A stretch of DNA of 59,653 nt from Chloroflexota bacterium (lineage in GTDB: Bacteria > Chloroflexota > Anaerolineae > Anaerolineales > UBA11579): the NCBI GenBank assembly GCA_018662365.1, contig JABJGH010000031.1, positions 98,468 to 158,120 on the forward strand. Direction: 5' to 3'. The notes below the pieces were generated by a model. That model was not told where the DNA came from. It ran no database searches and was given only the letters and a program-made list of their open reading frames with translations. Positions 9,090 to 18,305 of the stretch are shown piece after piece (the stretch's first letter is position 1; every line of letters starts with the position of its first letter). A program made the translations under genes and the position numbers.

Positions 9090-10079
9090 ATGGCCTCGAT
9101 CATTGCTGTAAAAAAATTAGATAAACATTTCAAAGTTCGAAAATTCCACCGCGGAAGATTTTCTGGATTCCAAAATTTCTTTACCCGTGAGCATCACCTC
9201 GTTCGGGCAGTCGATGGGGTGAATTTTGAAATTCAATCTGGTGAATTGATCGGCTATTTAGGGCCAAATGGTGCTGGAAAATCTACGACGCTAAAAATGT
9301 TAACCGGTTTATTGGTTCCCACTGGGGGTGAAATAAATGTGGATGGCTTCGTTCCTTCAAAACAGAGAAAAGAGTATGTATCTCGGATTGGGGCGGTTTT
9401 TGGACAGCGTTCCACCCTTTGGTGGGATCTTCCCGTATTTGAATCCTTTGAATTACTAAGACATATATATAAAATTCCCGAAAAACTCTTTAAAAAGAAT
9501 TTAGATGAATTTCGAGAATTATTAGAATTGGATACCTTTATCAATACGCCTGTCCGATCCCTATCCCTTGGTCAGCGCATGCGCGCAGATATCTGTGCGG
9601 CTTTGCTGCATGATCCGAAGATATTATTCTTAGATGAGCCCACAATTGGATTAGATGTAGTTGCGAAAGAAAGAATTCGACAATTTATTCAGCATATCAA
9701 TCAGGATCGAGGCACAACTGTAATATTAACCACGCACGATCTCTCGGATGTTGAAAAATTATGTAATCGGATATTGATCATTGATGAGGGAAAATTGCTT
9801 TATGATGGGCAACTAGAGCAATTGCGCCAAAAGTTTGGGGGAAAACGTCAATTGGTGGTGGATTTCTTCGAAAATTATCCCGAAGCAACAATTGAGGGCG
9901 CAGAAATTGTTGAAATCAATGGGGCCCGAATCACCTTTGAATTTGAGCGGGATAGTATTGCCGCGTCGGATTTGATCGGGCGACTCTCCAGCAAATATCG
10001 GATACGAGATTTAGAGGTAAAAGAACCGGAGATCGAAGAAACCATTCGCAGAATTTACGAACAGCAGTTATTAAAATAA
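9090..10079 (+). CDS. ABC transporter ATP-binding protein of the ABC-2 exporter
   Basis: A 329-residue ATPase with Walker A GPNGAGKST, Q-loop region GAVFGQRSTLWWDLP, signature SLGQRMR, Walker B ILFLDEPTIGLD and the switch His in LTTHDLSDVEKL. The N-terminal insert (KVRKFHRGRFSGFQNFF) and the C-terminal regulatory extension are typical of ATPases paired with this permease class. It powers the two upstream permeases. It is the last gene of the operon and converges with the next gene. Confidence 0.93.
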   Translation: MASIIAVKKLDKHFKVRKFHRGRFSGFQNFFTREHHLVRAVDGVNFEIQSGELIGYLGPNGAGKSTTLKMLTGLLVPTGGEINVDGFVPSKQRKEYVSRIGAVFGQRSTLWWDLPVFESFELLRHIYKIPEKLFKKNLDEFRELLELDTFINTPVRSLSLGQRMRADICAALLHDPKILFLDEPTIGLDVVAKERIRQFIQHINQDRGTTVILTTHDLSDVEKLCNRILIIDEGKLLYDGQLEQLRQKFGGKRQLVVDFFENYPEATIEGAEIVEINGARITFEFERDSIAASDLIGRLSSKYRIRDLEVKEPEIEETIRRIYEQQLLK

Positions 10080-10088
10080 TTTTTAAAT

Positions 10089-11168
10089 TTAGGGAGATAG
10101 CCAAGCAACCGGCCTGCCATCACTGGGGAGTGGCAGCAAAGTACTTGAGCCATCGGAAACTGAAAAATAATGAGTTTCTTGGCTGTCACCACTAGATGAA
10201 TAAATGATTAGCTGACTATCTGGACTCCATACTACAATCCCATATTGAGAACCAGCAAAATACTCTTTACTCCCGTCGCTTGCCAAAATGTATAAGCCTT
10301 CCTGATTGAAACCATCAGCCCAAACATCTGCGATCAGCCAATTTCCGTCTGGGCTCCAAATAGCAGGTCTCGGCCATCCGCCGCGCCCAACGGGGATGTA
10401 TAAATGAAGAATTTCTGCATTTTGGGATTCAAAATCCAAGATGAGATGACCGATTTGGCCCTGATATCCCACAACCCAGGCAAGTTTATTACCGTCTGGA
10501 GACCATGACGGTGCTTCAATTCTTCCAAAATCTTTTTCGTTCAAATCAAATGATGATAGATCAATCACAGCAAGTTGGTTCTTGTTTAGGTCGTAAATAG
10601 CGGGTCCCGAATTGCTGTGAAGCGCAATTTGATTGCCATCTGGTGAGGGAGCAACCCCAGAGTTTGTCCATCCCTCAGGTCCATCTAGAAATACCTGTAA
10701 GTCATTTGATAAGTTAAAGAGAGCGGGCGCACCGGCACTCATTTCAGGGTCAACCCCGTAGAAGAGTATGTCAGTTTGCTCAGCCCACACCTGAGGATTT
10801 ACTTCCCAACTAGCCAGAGTATTGGTGATATTTTCTGCCTCACAAGTCTCAAGATCCAATTGCCATATATCCCCATCCTGATGGTAAAACATACTTTTGC
10901 CATCAGTGTTCAAAACATCAGCACTACATTCAGCAATTTTTTCTGCGGTGCCGCTATTATTTACCTGAAAGAGCCCTTCATCATTCTTGAAAATCAATCC
11001 TGAAAAAATATCCACGGTTTCGGGGGGTAGGGGGGTGGCGGAAGGTTGAGTTGTGGGGATTTCAACAGCAGCAGGGGGTTCATCCTTTTGAAGAGATGAA
11101 AATACAAAAAGTCCCGCCAAAATGACGATTAATGTTATGCCAAGAAATTTGATCCATTTTGAGTCCAT
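10089..11168 (-). CDS. Membrane-anchored TolB/PD40-like beta-propeller protein
   Basis: A 359-residue protein with one N-terminal membrane anchor (residues 6-25), a Pro/Thr-rich spacer and a repeated beta-propeller. At least four blades carry the SPDG/WSPD motif: APSPDGNQIALHS, SWSPDGNKLAWV, IWSPDGNWLIAD and VWSPDSQLIIYS. Such domains bind peptides or other proteins at the cell surface; none is catalytic on its own. It lies nine bases after the ATP-grasp gene and is probably co-transcribed. No specific function is claimed. Confidence 0.75.
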   Translation of the reverse strand: MDSKWIKFLGITLIVILAGLFVFSSLQKDEPPAAVEIPTTQPSATPLPPETVDIFSGLIFKNDEGLFQVNNSGTAEKIAECSADVLNTDGKSMFYHQDGDIWQLDLETCEAENITNTLASWEVNPQVWAEQTDILFYGVDPEMSAGAPALFNLSNDLQVFLDGPEGWTNSGVAPSPDGNQIALHSNSGPAIYDLNKNQLAVIDLSSFDLNEKDFGRIEAPSWSPDGNKLAWVVGYQGQIGHLILDFESQNAEILHLYIPVGRGGWPRPAIWSPDGNWLIADVWADGFNQEGLYILASDGSKEYFAGSQYGIVVWSPDSQLIIYSSSGDSQETHYFSVSDGSSTLLPLPSDGRPVAWLSP

Positions 11169-11177
11169 ATTATTGTC

Positions 11178-12419
11178 CTATTGGATGATGTTCAATTGAG
11201 GCGTGATCTTGAAATTCAATTTTGAATGAGAGCTTCGGATCGCCTTTTCAACCTCATCAGGGCTTTCTCCACTGGCGAAAATAAACCCTAAATAACTATT
11301 CCCTTCAGGAAGAGGAAGTAAAGGATAATTAATTTTTGCGGTGATCTCGATATCCGTAATAAAAGGAATCGCTTTAGCTTCCTCAAGTCCTTCCACAGAT
11401 TTCAATACCCCAGCCTCAGGAATCGGAATCATCATCACCCCATCTGCTCCGGCTGTTCTTTTTGCACCTTCCAAATCCATCCCAAAAGCCTGCCTGAGGA
11501 TCAATTCTTCAAGCGTGGTTTCTGTGCCAAACCGCAGAGTTTGAGAACATAAACCCCCAATCGAACGCCCTGCAATTTCCAATAGCCATGGACCATTATC
11601 GTTATACCTTAGCTCAGCATGCAGAGGGCCCATATTTAAGCCTAAAGCTTGAGCGGCTTGTTCTGCAGCCCGTGTAATTTCTTCTTGTGCCTCAGCTGAC
11701 AATTTTGAAGGAGTGACATAGATCGTCTCCTCGAAGAAAGGGCCCTCCAAGGGATCGGGTTTATCAAAGATCGCTAAAACATGTAATTTGCCATCATCGA
11801 TCAATCCTTCCAAAGCGATCTCCACCCCGGGAATATAATCTTCCACCAAAAACTCGTCACAGCGGTCCTTGACCAGTAGCGGAACCAAACGCCGAGCATA
11901 TTTTACAAATTCTTCAGGAGTATCAGCGCGCATTACACCACGACTGCCAGACATAGATGTGGGTTTGATCACACAGGGATAATTGATTTTCTGAGCGAGG
12001 TTTTCAAAATCTTCGGAAATTTTATGCCGCTCAAAATGTGGGGAGGGAACCCCCGCTTCAGCAAAGCGTTTACGCATTAAATGCTTATCGCGGGTTGCGA
12101 TCGTCAACTCAGGGTCATTTGAGGACAATCCCAATACGGCGTTTGCTTTGGAAGCCAATAAGGTGCTGGAATCATCCAGTCCTAAAATTGCCCCAACCGG
12201 ATTTTCTTCAGCATATTTCACGATTGTATTTGTAGAATGGGGCAGATCAAGATAATCAAGGGGTAGCTGAGCCTGGGATTTTTTATGCATCGGCAGGGGG
12301 AGATCCTGCCCGAATATAATCTCCAACCCTAAATTTTTAGCTGCGACCACAAAGGGTGAGCTGCGATAAGTTTGAGCAGAAGCCAGGAGGATCAATCTGG
12401 AGGGTTTATTGGGAGACAT
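11178..12419 (-). CDS. ATP-grasp carboxylate-amine ligase-like protein
   Basis: A 413-residue ATP-grasp enzyme. Residues 1-100 form the preATP-grasp fold. The ATP-grasp core includes CVIKPTSMSGSRGVMRA, FLVEDYIPGVEIALEGLI and HAELRYNDNGPWLLEIAGR, which carries the metal-binding acidic and Asn/Glu residues. A C-terminal domain like that of L-amino-acid ligases (BacD type) follows. The family joins a carboxylate to an amine through an acyl phosphate, for example to make dipeptides. The substrate is not inferable here. It is first in a two-gene unit with the beta-propeller protein. Confidence 0.8.
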   Translation of the reverse strand: MSPNKPSRLILLASAQTYRSSPFVVAAKNLGLEIIFGQDLPLPMHKKSQAQLPLDYLDLPHSTNTIVKYAEENPVGAILGLDDSSTLLASKANAVLGLSSNDPELTIATRDKHLMRKRFAEAGVPSPHFERHKISEDFENLAQKINYPCVIKPTSMSGSRGVMRADTPEEFVKYARRLVPLLVKDRCDEFLVEDYIPGVEIALEGLIDDGKLHVLAIFDKPDPLEGPFFEETIYVTPSKLSAEAQEEITRAAEQAAQALGLNMGPLHAELRYNDNGPWLLEIAGRSIGGLCSQTLRFGTETTLEELILRQAFGMDLEGAKRTAGADGVMMIPIPEAGVLKSVEGLEEAKAIPFITDIEITAKINYPLLPLPEGNSYLGFIFASGESPDEVEKAIRSSHSKLNFKITPQLNIIQ

Positions 12420-12540
12420 TATTGGATTATAAACGATAGGGGAGCAAGCGATCTAGCATATTCGGAAAAAATACCAGGAATAATTATTTATAAGGATAGA
12501 TTTTCACGTATATTAAATTTTTAAACTAAATTAGAAATTA

Positions 12541-13170
12541 TTAAACTTTTTCTGGCGCCTGCGCTTTATTGAGCTTTATTTTTACCGCACCCACTTCATC
12601 GGGGAATTTTGCAAGTTTCACTTTATCTGTGAAAAATTTGCTGACATATTCCATATCTTTTTCAATATCACCGGTGGGCATAAAACCTTCGCTCACCCCG
12701 CCGATCTTATCTTGATAATTCAGATAACAATAATTGATCGGTACTTTTGCCTTTTTGGCAATATGGTAAAAACCCGTTTTCCAGTATTCCGATTTGCTTC
12801 GGGTGCCCTCTGGCGCAAGTCCAAGCATGGCTTGATCCTTGTATTTGAATAATTTGAGGGTGGCCTTTACCGTGCTTAAACTGCCCGAACGGTTCACTGG
12901 GTATCCGCCGAGGCCATAGAATAAATATTTTGCGGGCCAAAAGAATAACTCTTTTTTTCCAAGCCAATTTGGTTTAATCCCTAATGCAAAAAGGCTCATT
13001 AACATATATATAAAATCCCAATTGGAGGTATGAGGGGCAAAGATCAGCACCGATTTTGGATGTGCAGGATATTGGCCTTCAGTTTTCCACCCAAATAATG
13101 CCAGGATCATTTTCCAAAACGCCTGTACAACACGTTTTCCTTTGGGATAACTCAATTCAGCTTGGGTCAT
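12541..13170 (-). CDS. Lysophospholipid acyltransferase-like protein (PlsC family)
   Basis: A 209-residue member of the 1-acylglycerol-3-phosphate acyltransferase superfamily. Motif I is H47-TSNW-D52 (HX4D, catalytic), and motif III is APEGTRSKSEYWKTG. It should transfer an acyl chain in phospholipid or glycolipid synthesis at the inner face of the membrane. It stands alone, 77 bases before the metallophosphoesterase gene. The exact acceptor is unknown. Confidence 0.82.
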   Translation of the reverse strand: MTQAELSYPKGKRVVQAFWKMILALFGWKTEGQYPAHPKSVLIFAPHTSNWDFIYMLMSLFALGIKPNWLGKKELFFWPAKYLFYGLGGYPVNRSGSLSTVKATLKLFKYKDQAMLGLAPEGTRSKSEYWKTGFYHIAKKAKVPINYCYLNYQDKIGGVSEGFMPTGDIEKDMEYVSKFFTDKVKLAKFPDEVGAVKIKLNKAQAPEKV

Positions 13171-13247
13171 TCTTCATGCTCCTAAACGGGGATTAGAGGA
13201 ATTTTACCCTAAAGTTGATTAAACGACCTAACTAATTGGCAAAAAAA

Positions 13248-14234
13248 TTATTTGTTTATTGTAAAGCTGTCGATCATTTCCCCATCAATGGTAATAAACG
13301 TTAGCGTAATTTCAAAGGTGGTGGCTTCGACCAGCTGGGCTCCCCAATTTCCCCGAAATCTCACCTCACTGCCCGAAATAATTTCCCCAATATCATACAA
13401 TCCACCTCCCCCCAATCCATTCACAAAATATGGGAAGTCATTGATGATCAGCCGTTCATAATGGTGGTCATGACCAGCGATCACAATATCTGCGCCCCAT
13501 TCCTGATAAGGCCAGCGATTCACCAACATGGGTTCACGGGTGCCAGATGCGAAGGGGGGGTGGTGAATCGTAACGATCTTCCATTGGGCATTGGATTGAG
13601 CTAAGGCATTTTTAAGCCATTCCCCTTGAACTGAATTCTCTCGGTTGCCATCCGGTTCGGACCAATCGCTGTCAATAGCAAAAAAATCGATAAAATCCCA
13701 ACTAAATTGATAATACCTCTCGTTTCCGGGGAGGGTGAAATATTCCAAATATGCCTCTGCATCGTTGCTATACCAATCATGATTTCCCAGAGTGGGAAAG
13801 AACCGGTTAACTGTTGATCCTTCCCCATAATCTCCATTATAAGGATAAATATATTGATGAAAATATTGTCCGATATTTGTGTCGATCGTACTTGCTTCGC
13901 CGAGTGGGTAATTATTATCTCCGGTGGTAAGTATGAAGTCTGGTAACCAAGAATTGACTAAATAAGCCACTGCAGCCAGAGGTTCCCCTGCTAACCCATA
14001 ATCTCCAATTATTGCGAATCGTAAAGACGGAATGGAAGTAGGGGTGGCGGTGGCAGGAATATCAATAGGGGTTGGCGTTTCTTTTGGGGGAAGGGAGGTA
14101 TTAAAAATTTGTGCTGTATGGGTCGGGAATGCGGTAAAAGCCGGCAATGCAATTTCAGGATTAGGAAGGATCGTTCTTTGATCACAACCAGCCAAAATGA
14201 TTAGAAATATTAGATAAAAAAAGATGCGTTTCAT
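13248..14234 (-). CDS. Lipoprotein metallophosphoesterase (purple-acid-phosphatase-like)
   Basis: A 328-residue calcineurin-like phosphoesterase. The lipoprotein signal is IILAGC near residue 17, followed by a Thr/Pro-rich linker to about residue 68. All metal motifs are present: IGDYG, TTGDNNYP, LGNHDW, TIHHPPF and AGHDHHYE. The Asp-Tyr spacing in GDYG resembles purple acid phosphatases (GDWG). It should hydrolyse phosphate esters outside the cell. The start is supported by the lipobox position. Confidence 0.85.
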   Translation of the reverse strand: MKRIFFYLIFLIILAGCDQRTILPNPEIALPAFTAFPTHTAQIFNTSLPPKETPTPIDIPATATPTSIPSLRFAIIGDYGLAGEPLAAVAYLVNSWLPDFILTTGDNNYPLGEASTIDTNIGQYFHQYIYPYNGDYGEGSTVNRFFPTLGNHDWYSNDAEAYLEYFTLPGNERYYQFSWDFIDFFAIDSDWSEPDGNRENSVQGEWLKNALAQSNAQWKIVTIHHPPFASGTREPMLVNRWPYQEWGADIVIAGHDHHYERLIINDFPYFVNGLGGGGLYDIGEIISGSEVRFRGNWGAQLVEATTFEITLTFITIDGEMIDSFTINK

Positions 14235-14300
14235 TTTTCTATTATAGTGTGTGGAAGGTTAAACAAAAAGGGAAATTGGCGAAAAATACCAAAATTTCGT

Positions 14301-15437
14301 TTAATATTGTCTTCGTCGGGTTTGTTCCACCCGAATATCTCTAGACAAATTGACCAGTCGCCTCGCTAAATTATCTAGGTCAGCGGGATCTTCTAGTCTA
14401 GAAGACAAATCTTTCGCTAAGTCTTTAAAATTGCCATCAGCAAATTCTTTGTTAACTAGCTCAAACCAATCATGAATATGATTGGCAAGTATATCAATAT
14501 GAGCTGGCGAGTCAGAATTCGGCTCATCTGGAACTTGGCGGGTAATATTTTCTGGCTCTTTATCAGGTGCCGTTTCCTTTTCATTGATCTCGGAAAATAG
14601 CGCACTTTCTTGTTGAAATTTTGGTAAGAGAAGCACATTTCTTATTCGTTTTTCGGAAAATCTGTTTAGAGCCGCTTTAAAAACTAAATCATCGGATAGT
14701 TCTAAAATTTGAAGATAGTTTTTAATCTTTTCATGTGAAATGGAAAAAAGGATTTCTAATTTATCCCAAATTTCGGGGGTTCTGTTCGCGTGGTTCAATG
14801 CCTCGCGATAATAATCCAATACATTATCAACCTCGGCATTGGGTGAAATTCCCGCCTCTAGTAATATGACAGAGGCAATACTGATCCCAATTTCTACAGC
14901 AGAAAGATCTTCCCTTCGATAATTTTCAGATATTTCTCTATAAAGTAAATTTTCTGAGATTTCAGAAACCTTTAGTTTGGGTTCTTCCTCAATAGTTTTC
15001 TCAGCATGCAATATTGCTAGGCCCCAAAATCGTCTCGCTCCCGTTTCAAGTTGGAAGGTAACAACTTCTTCACCATTCTTTTGCCAATTACCCGAAACAG
15101 GATTGATTTGGCCCTCTATTAAAAGTGAATTGCCCAGTTCTCTTAAGCAATTAAGCCTTTTTTGGAGTAAGGGATCGTTTTTTGACAGTTCAATATAATC
15201 TAAAACCGCTTGCTTATAATCAATTTCTCCAAGGAAGAAACGTTTCTTTATATCTAAGGGCAGAATTTGCCTAGCGTGAAAACGATTGAGGGTTATTTTG
15301 GATAAGGGAATATTTACCCCACCCTTCGGAGAAGCCTCCATTGGCACATTTGCCTGATCTCCAAATAATCCTTCAATGGATACCTCGGAAGATTTCTCAA
15401 GAATGGAGGTATCGATCTTTTTTCGTTGCTTAGCCAT
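14301..15437 (-). CDS. ParB-like partition/CTPase-domain protein
   Basis: A 378-residue protein encoded 19 bases after parA. The ParB/Srx N-terminal fold is recognisable: IPLSKITLNRFHARQ at the start and ETGARRFWGLAIL in place of the usual GERRxxA CTP-binding motif. ENLLYREISENYRREDLSAVE matches ParB's EN-QREDL-E box. A helix-turn-helix region follows, and the C-terminus is an acidic linker plus a possible dimer segment. The insertion at residues 55-95 is long. It would load on parS and work with ParA in DNA segregation. No convincing parS palindrome was found nearby. Confidence 0.7.
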   Translation of the reverse strand: MAKQRKKIDTSILEKSSEVSIEGLFGDQANVPMEASPKGGVNIPLSKITLNRFHARQILPLDIKKRFFLGEIDYKQAVLDYIELSKNDPLLQKRLNCLRELGNSLLIEGQINPVSGNWQKNGEEVVTFQLETGARRFWGLAILHAEKTIEEEPKLKVSEISENLLYREISENYRREDLSAVEIGISIASVILLEAGISPNAEVDNVLDYYREALNHANRTPEIWDKLEILFSISHEKIKNYLQILELSDDLVFKAALNRFSEKRIRNVLLLPKFQQESALFSEINEKETAPDKEPENITRQVPDEPNSDSPAHIDILANHIHDWFELVNKEFADGNFKDLAKDLSSRLEDPADLDNLARRLVNLSRDIRVEQTRRRQY

Positions 15438-15456
15438 ATTGGTCCTTGATCCCGAT

Positions 15457-16323
15457 TTACCTTTTCATCCGTTTTTTTAGTTCATTAGCCAATTTTGCAT
15501 ATTCCATCACTGAATTATTCTTAGATTCGAATTCTTTTTTGGAGCGGGGGGGTTTATGACTGAAAATATCCAAACCTCTGGAAGTCGCATAAGTGATGTC
15601 CGCTCTTCGAGAAAGAGGAGGCAACAGATATTTTTTATAATGTTTTTTTAATGCCGCAAGAAAATCAGAATGTTCCCCCATCCGAAAATCGCACATATTT
15701 GGCAAAATGCCAATAAATTTTAAGTCCGAGTTGTATTTTTTTTGTACGTTTTCAATGGTTTGAATCGCGTTATTAAGGCTATTTATTGAAGGAGTTTCCA
15801 ATTGGGTTAATCCGACCACATGGGTAGCAGCAACCAACCCATTCAAATTAATCAAATTCATCCCTGGTGGATTATCAATAATAATATATTCATAAGTATC
15901 CAATATCGGCACCAATATATTTTCTAATCTCGTCAGCCCATCTCCCGGGTTATTGCGCAAATGGACTTCTACCTTAGTCATTAATGCCCGGTTAGAGGGA
16001 ATATAATCCAAATTGCTTTGGCCATGAATTGGAATATGTGAGGTCTGGATGATTTGATCCATTGGTTTGTCAGAGGTCTGCATCAACAAGCTGGCAATAT
16101 TTGCGAAAGGATCTATTTCAAATTCATCTTTCTTTCCGTAAAACCCCTTTGCCAAAAGGGTTGCAGAATGACCCTGCTCATCCAAATCAATGAGCAGCAC
16201 TCTCTTAGATTTTTCGGGATTTTCATGGGATAGCATTAAGGAAAAGGCTGCAGCGAGATTCACAGTTACTGTAGTTTTTCCCACACCCCCTTTATGACTA
16301 AATATACTTAGTACTTTTGTCAT
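15457..16323 (-). CDS. ParA-family partition ATPase
   Basis: A 288-residue deviant Walker ATPase opening with FSHKGGVGKTTVTVNLAAAF (Walker A with signature Lys), LLIDLDEQGHSAT (Walker A') and YIIIDNPPGMN (Walker B). It forms ATP dimers on the nucleoid and moves ParB-bound cargo. GAGGATAA lies before the ATG. With the ParB-like gene downstream it forms a complete par operon. The pair has neighbours unlike the gidA/gidB/dnaA context of most chromosomal parAB, so it may be an acquired or secondary set. Confidence 0.88.
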   Translation of the reverse strand: MTKVLSIFSHKGGVGKTTVTVNLAAAFSLMLSHENPEKSKRVLLIDLDEQGHSATLLAKGFYGKKDEFEIDPFANIASLLMQTSDKPMDQIIQTSHIPIHGQSNLDYIPSNRALMTKVEVHLRNNPGDGLTRLENILVPILDTYEYIIIDNPPGMNLINLNGLVAATHVVGLTQLETPSINSLNNAIQTIENVQKKYNSDLKFIGILPNMCDFRMGEHSDFLAALKKHYKKYLLPPLSRRADITYATSRGLDIFSHKPPRSKKEFESKNNSVMEYAKLANELKKRMKR

Positions 16324-16529
16324 TTATCCTCAGAAATAAGTGCATAGAAATTTCCCACTGCCTGACTATACGATCAAATAAAAATAATTAGTCACTCGGA
16401 AATATCACTTTTTATAAATATTTTTGCTTCGATGGAACATCTTTGAGATGATTAATAAATTATATCCTGTTTTATTTCTATGGATGGGAAATATGTTTAG
16501 CTTATTTCTATAAAAGTGATTAAATATAA

Positions 16530-16559
16530 AAACGGCTCAGGAAATACTGAGCCGTTTTT
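16530..16559. terminator. Bidirectional intrinsic terminator
   Basis: Stem AAACGGCTCAG (16530-16540), loop GAAATA, CTGAGCCGTTT (16547-16557) then TT. On the minus strand it lies 16 bases after the DUF4349 stop codon and ends that gene. Confidence 0.88.
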
Positions 16560-16575
16560 GATTTATAGGATATTT

Positions 16576-17625
16576 CTATTTCTTAACTTCAGTCTGTACC
16601 TTTTTCTTTGTAGCACGTCGTTTGAAAAATCTGACGATTGCCCAAATAATCAATCCGAAGAAGAGTAACCATGGCAGAACCGCTACAGAAAAGATGATCA
16701 GGAAGTCCGCGAAATCTTTCAGGCTATCGACCAAATCGTCAAAGGCAATTCGAAGGGTATTTGCAGGTTTCCAACTGTAATCAATCGGCTGTGAAGACAC
16801 ATGCGGGGATAAGCTTATGCTAATTCTTGAAAGAAGAGCAGATTCGCTTAGGTATTTCAAACGTCCCTTCAAAGACTCAAGTTCAGCTTCACGTTCTGTG
16901 AGTTTTTGCTCAGCAAATAAAAGATCCTCAGTAGTATCCGCTTCCAACATGATATCGATCAACCGATCACGAGCAACCTCATAGGCCTCAATACGGTTTC
17001 CCAAATCCACATATTCTGAGGTGACATCATCGGAAAATTCATTTCTTTCATTGATTTCGATACCCATTCTGGCAATTGCATCCATTACTCGTTCAAAATC
17101 TTCGAAGGGTACCCTGATAACCATTGAGATATAAGGAGCTGCACCCTCATAATTCTGGGTTTCAAAGCTGTTGATGATAAATGCACCCTGATCTTTCATT
17201 CCCATAACAATCGCTGTGATTGCTTCTCGAGAATCTCGGGTGTCCTCTACCTCAAGGCTAATATTTCCTTCCTTAATGATGATCCGTTCGGTTTGAACAG
17301 ATTGTGGAGAAACAGAAGCAGCCTGGTCAACGCGCTTAAAATCGGCTTCGGCTTCATCAAAGGCCATATTGGCCATATCATCACTGCCCATAAAATCACC
17401 ATCCATGGCAGGAGCCTCTGCAGGATAGGCATAACTTTCTCCACCCAATTCGTAATCATATGCGGCATCGTTATAACTGACTCCACTCAGTCCATATCCT
17501 CTCGCAGATAAAAATATAGATGCCAGGAATACCAATACAAGGAACACTACGCTCAACGCGGTTAGGGAAATCCAAAAAGTGCTCTTTTTTACAGTCCAGC
17601 GATTAAAAAGTTTAATTTCAGACAT
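16576..17625 (-). CDS. DUF4349 membrane protein
   Basis: A 349-residue protein: one N-terminal transmembrane segment, an acidic Tyr/Ala/Asp-rich linker and a DUF4349 domain (IIIKEGNISLEVEDT through VDLGNRIEAYEVARDRL). A coiled coil follows (ADTTEDLLFAEQKLTEREAELESLKGRL, interrupted here only for length), then a C-terminal transmembrane helix and basic tail. The domain probably lies outside the cell; its function is unknown. The ATG at 17637 is also in frame, but GGAGAG four bases before the ATG at 17625 marks that one as the start. Confidence 0.8.
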   Translation of the reverse strand: MSEIKLFNRWTVKKSTFWISLTALSVVFLVLVFLASIFLSARGYGLSGVSYNDAAYDYELGGESYAYPAEAPAMDGDFMGSDDMANMAFDEAEADFKRVDQAASVSPQSVQTERIIIKEGNISLEVEDTRDSREAITAIVMGMKDQGAFIINSFETQNYEGAAPYISMVIRVPFEDFERVMDAIARMGIEINERNEFSDDVTSEYVDLGNRIEAYEVARDRLIDIMLEADTTEDLLFAEQKLTEREAELESLKGRLKYLSESALLSRISISLSPHVSSQPIDYSWKPANTLRIAFDDLVDSLKDFADFLIIFSVAVLPWLLFFGLIIWAIVRFFKRRATKKKVQTEVKK

Positions 17626-17773
17626 GCTTCTCTCCATTTGAATTGGATACTATAAGTTGATTGTATAGTATTTGTTGTTGGTGAGCAATTGCTCGTTAGT
17701 TATATAACGAAGGACCATTCAAAATGGTTCCCGAGAATGTGCGCTTATTGGTCAAACTTAGTGCAGATGAAAA

Positions 17774-18295
17774 CTATTCTGAATTGGCTTGTTTGCGAAT
17801 CTTGCGAATATACTTATGGAACAAACGCCCAGCTACCCATCCAAATAAAGCTCCCGCCCCAAAAGCAGCCGATATCCCTACCCCATCGTCATTTATATTG
17901 CCCTTGATCAACCAAATAATGAGCATATGGAACAGGAATATAGGTAGACTGATCGATATGCCCGGTAAATATTCCCCCCAATTCGTCTTCCAAAAAAATG
18001 CCGAGATGGCTAACCATAGAGGAAGCCCACTCCCCCAAATAACTACGGATCTTTCATCCAATAAGTAGTCTAGATCTTCAAATCGCCATCCTAATGCATA
18101 TATGATCGCAGCCCCAAGCACAGTGATGATTAAATATTTAGAATTAGAGATGCCGAAATCAGGTTGTGAAATTGCACCTATTTTTTCTAATTCTTCTGGT
18201 GAAAATGAAGAGTACATCCCGCAGTACTCACAAAGAGTAGAATATTTTGGTAGTGGGGCATTACAACTATTACAATTAAAGGTTCTCTGAGCCAT
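17774..18295 (-). CDS. Zinc-ribbon membrane protein
   Basis: A 173-residue protein with an N-terminal zinc ribbon (CNSCNAPLPKYSTLCEYCG, two CxxC pairs) and about four transmembrane segments, ending in a basic tail (RKIRKQANSE). The start at 18322 would overlap the preceding gene; GAGGG seven bases before the ATG at 18295 supports the shorter form, eleven bases after the upstream stop codon. It is the last gene of the PP-loop operon. No enzymatic motif is visible, so any link to the PP-loop proteins is only positional. Confidence 0.65.
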   Translation of the reverse strand: MAQRTFNCNSCNAPLPKYSTLCEYCGMYSSFSPEELEKIGAISQPDFGISNSKYLIITVLGAAIIYALGWRFEDLDYLLDERSVVIWGSGLPLWLAISAFFWKTNWGEYLPGISISLPIFLFHMLIIWLIKGNINDDGVGISAAFGAGALFGWVAGRLFHKYIRKIRKQANSE

Positions 18296-18305
18296 GATTT
18301 TTCCC

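Noticed and set aside
14730-14760. parS site TTTTCATGTGAAATGG
   Set aside because: It is only loosely palindromic, does not match the usual TGTTTCACGTGAAACA well, and lies inside the coding region with no second copy seen.
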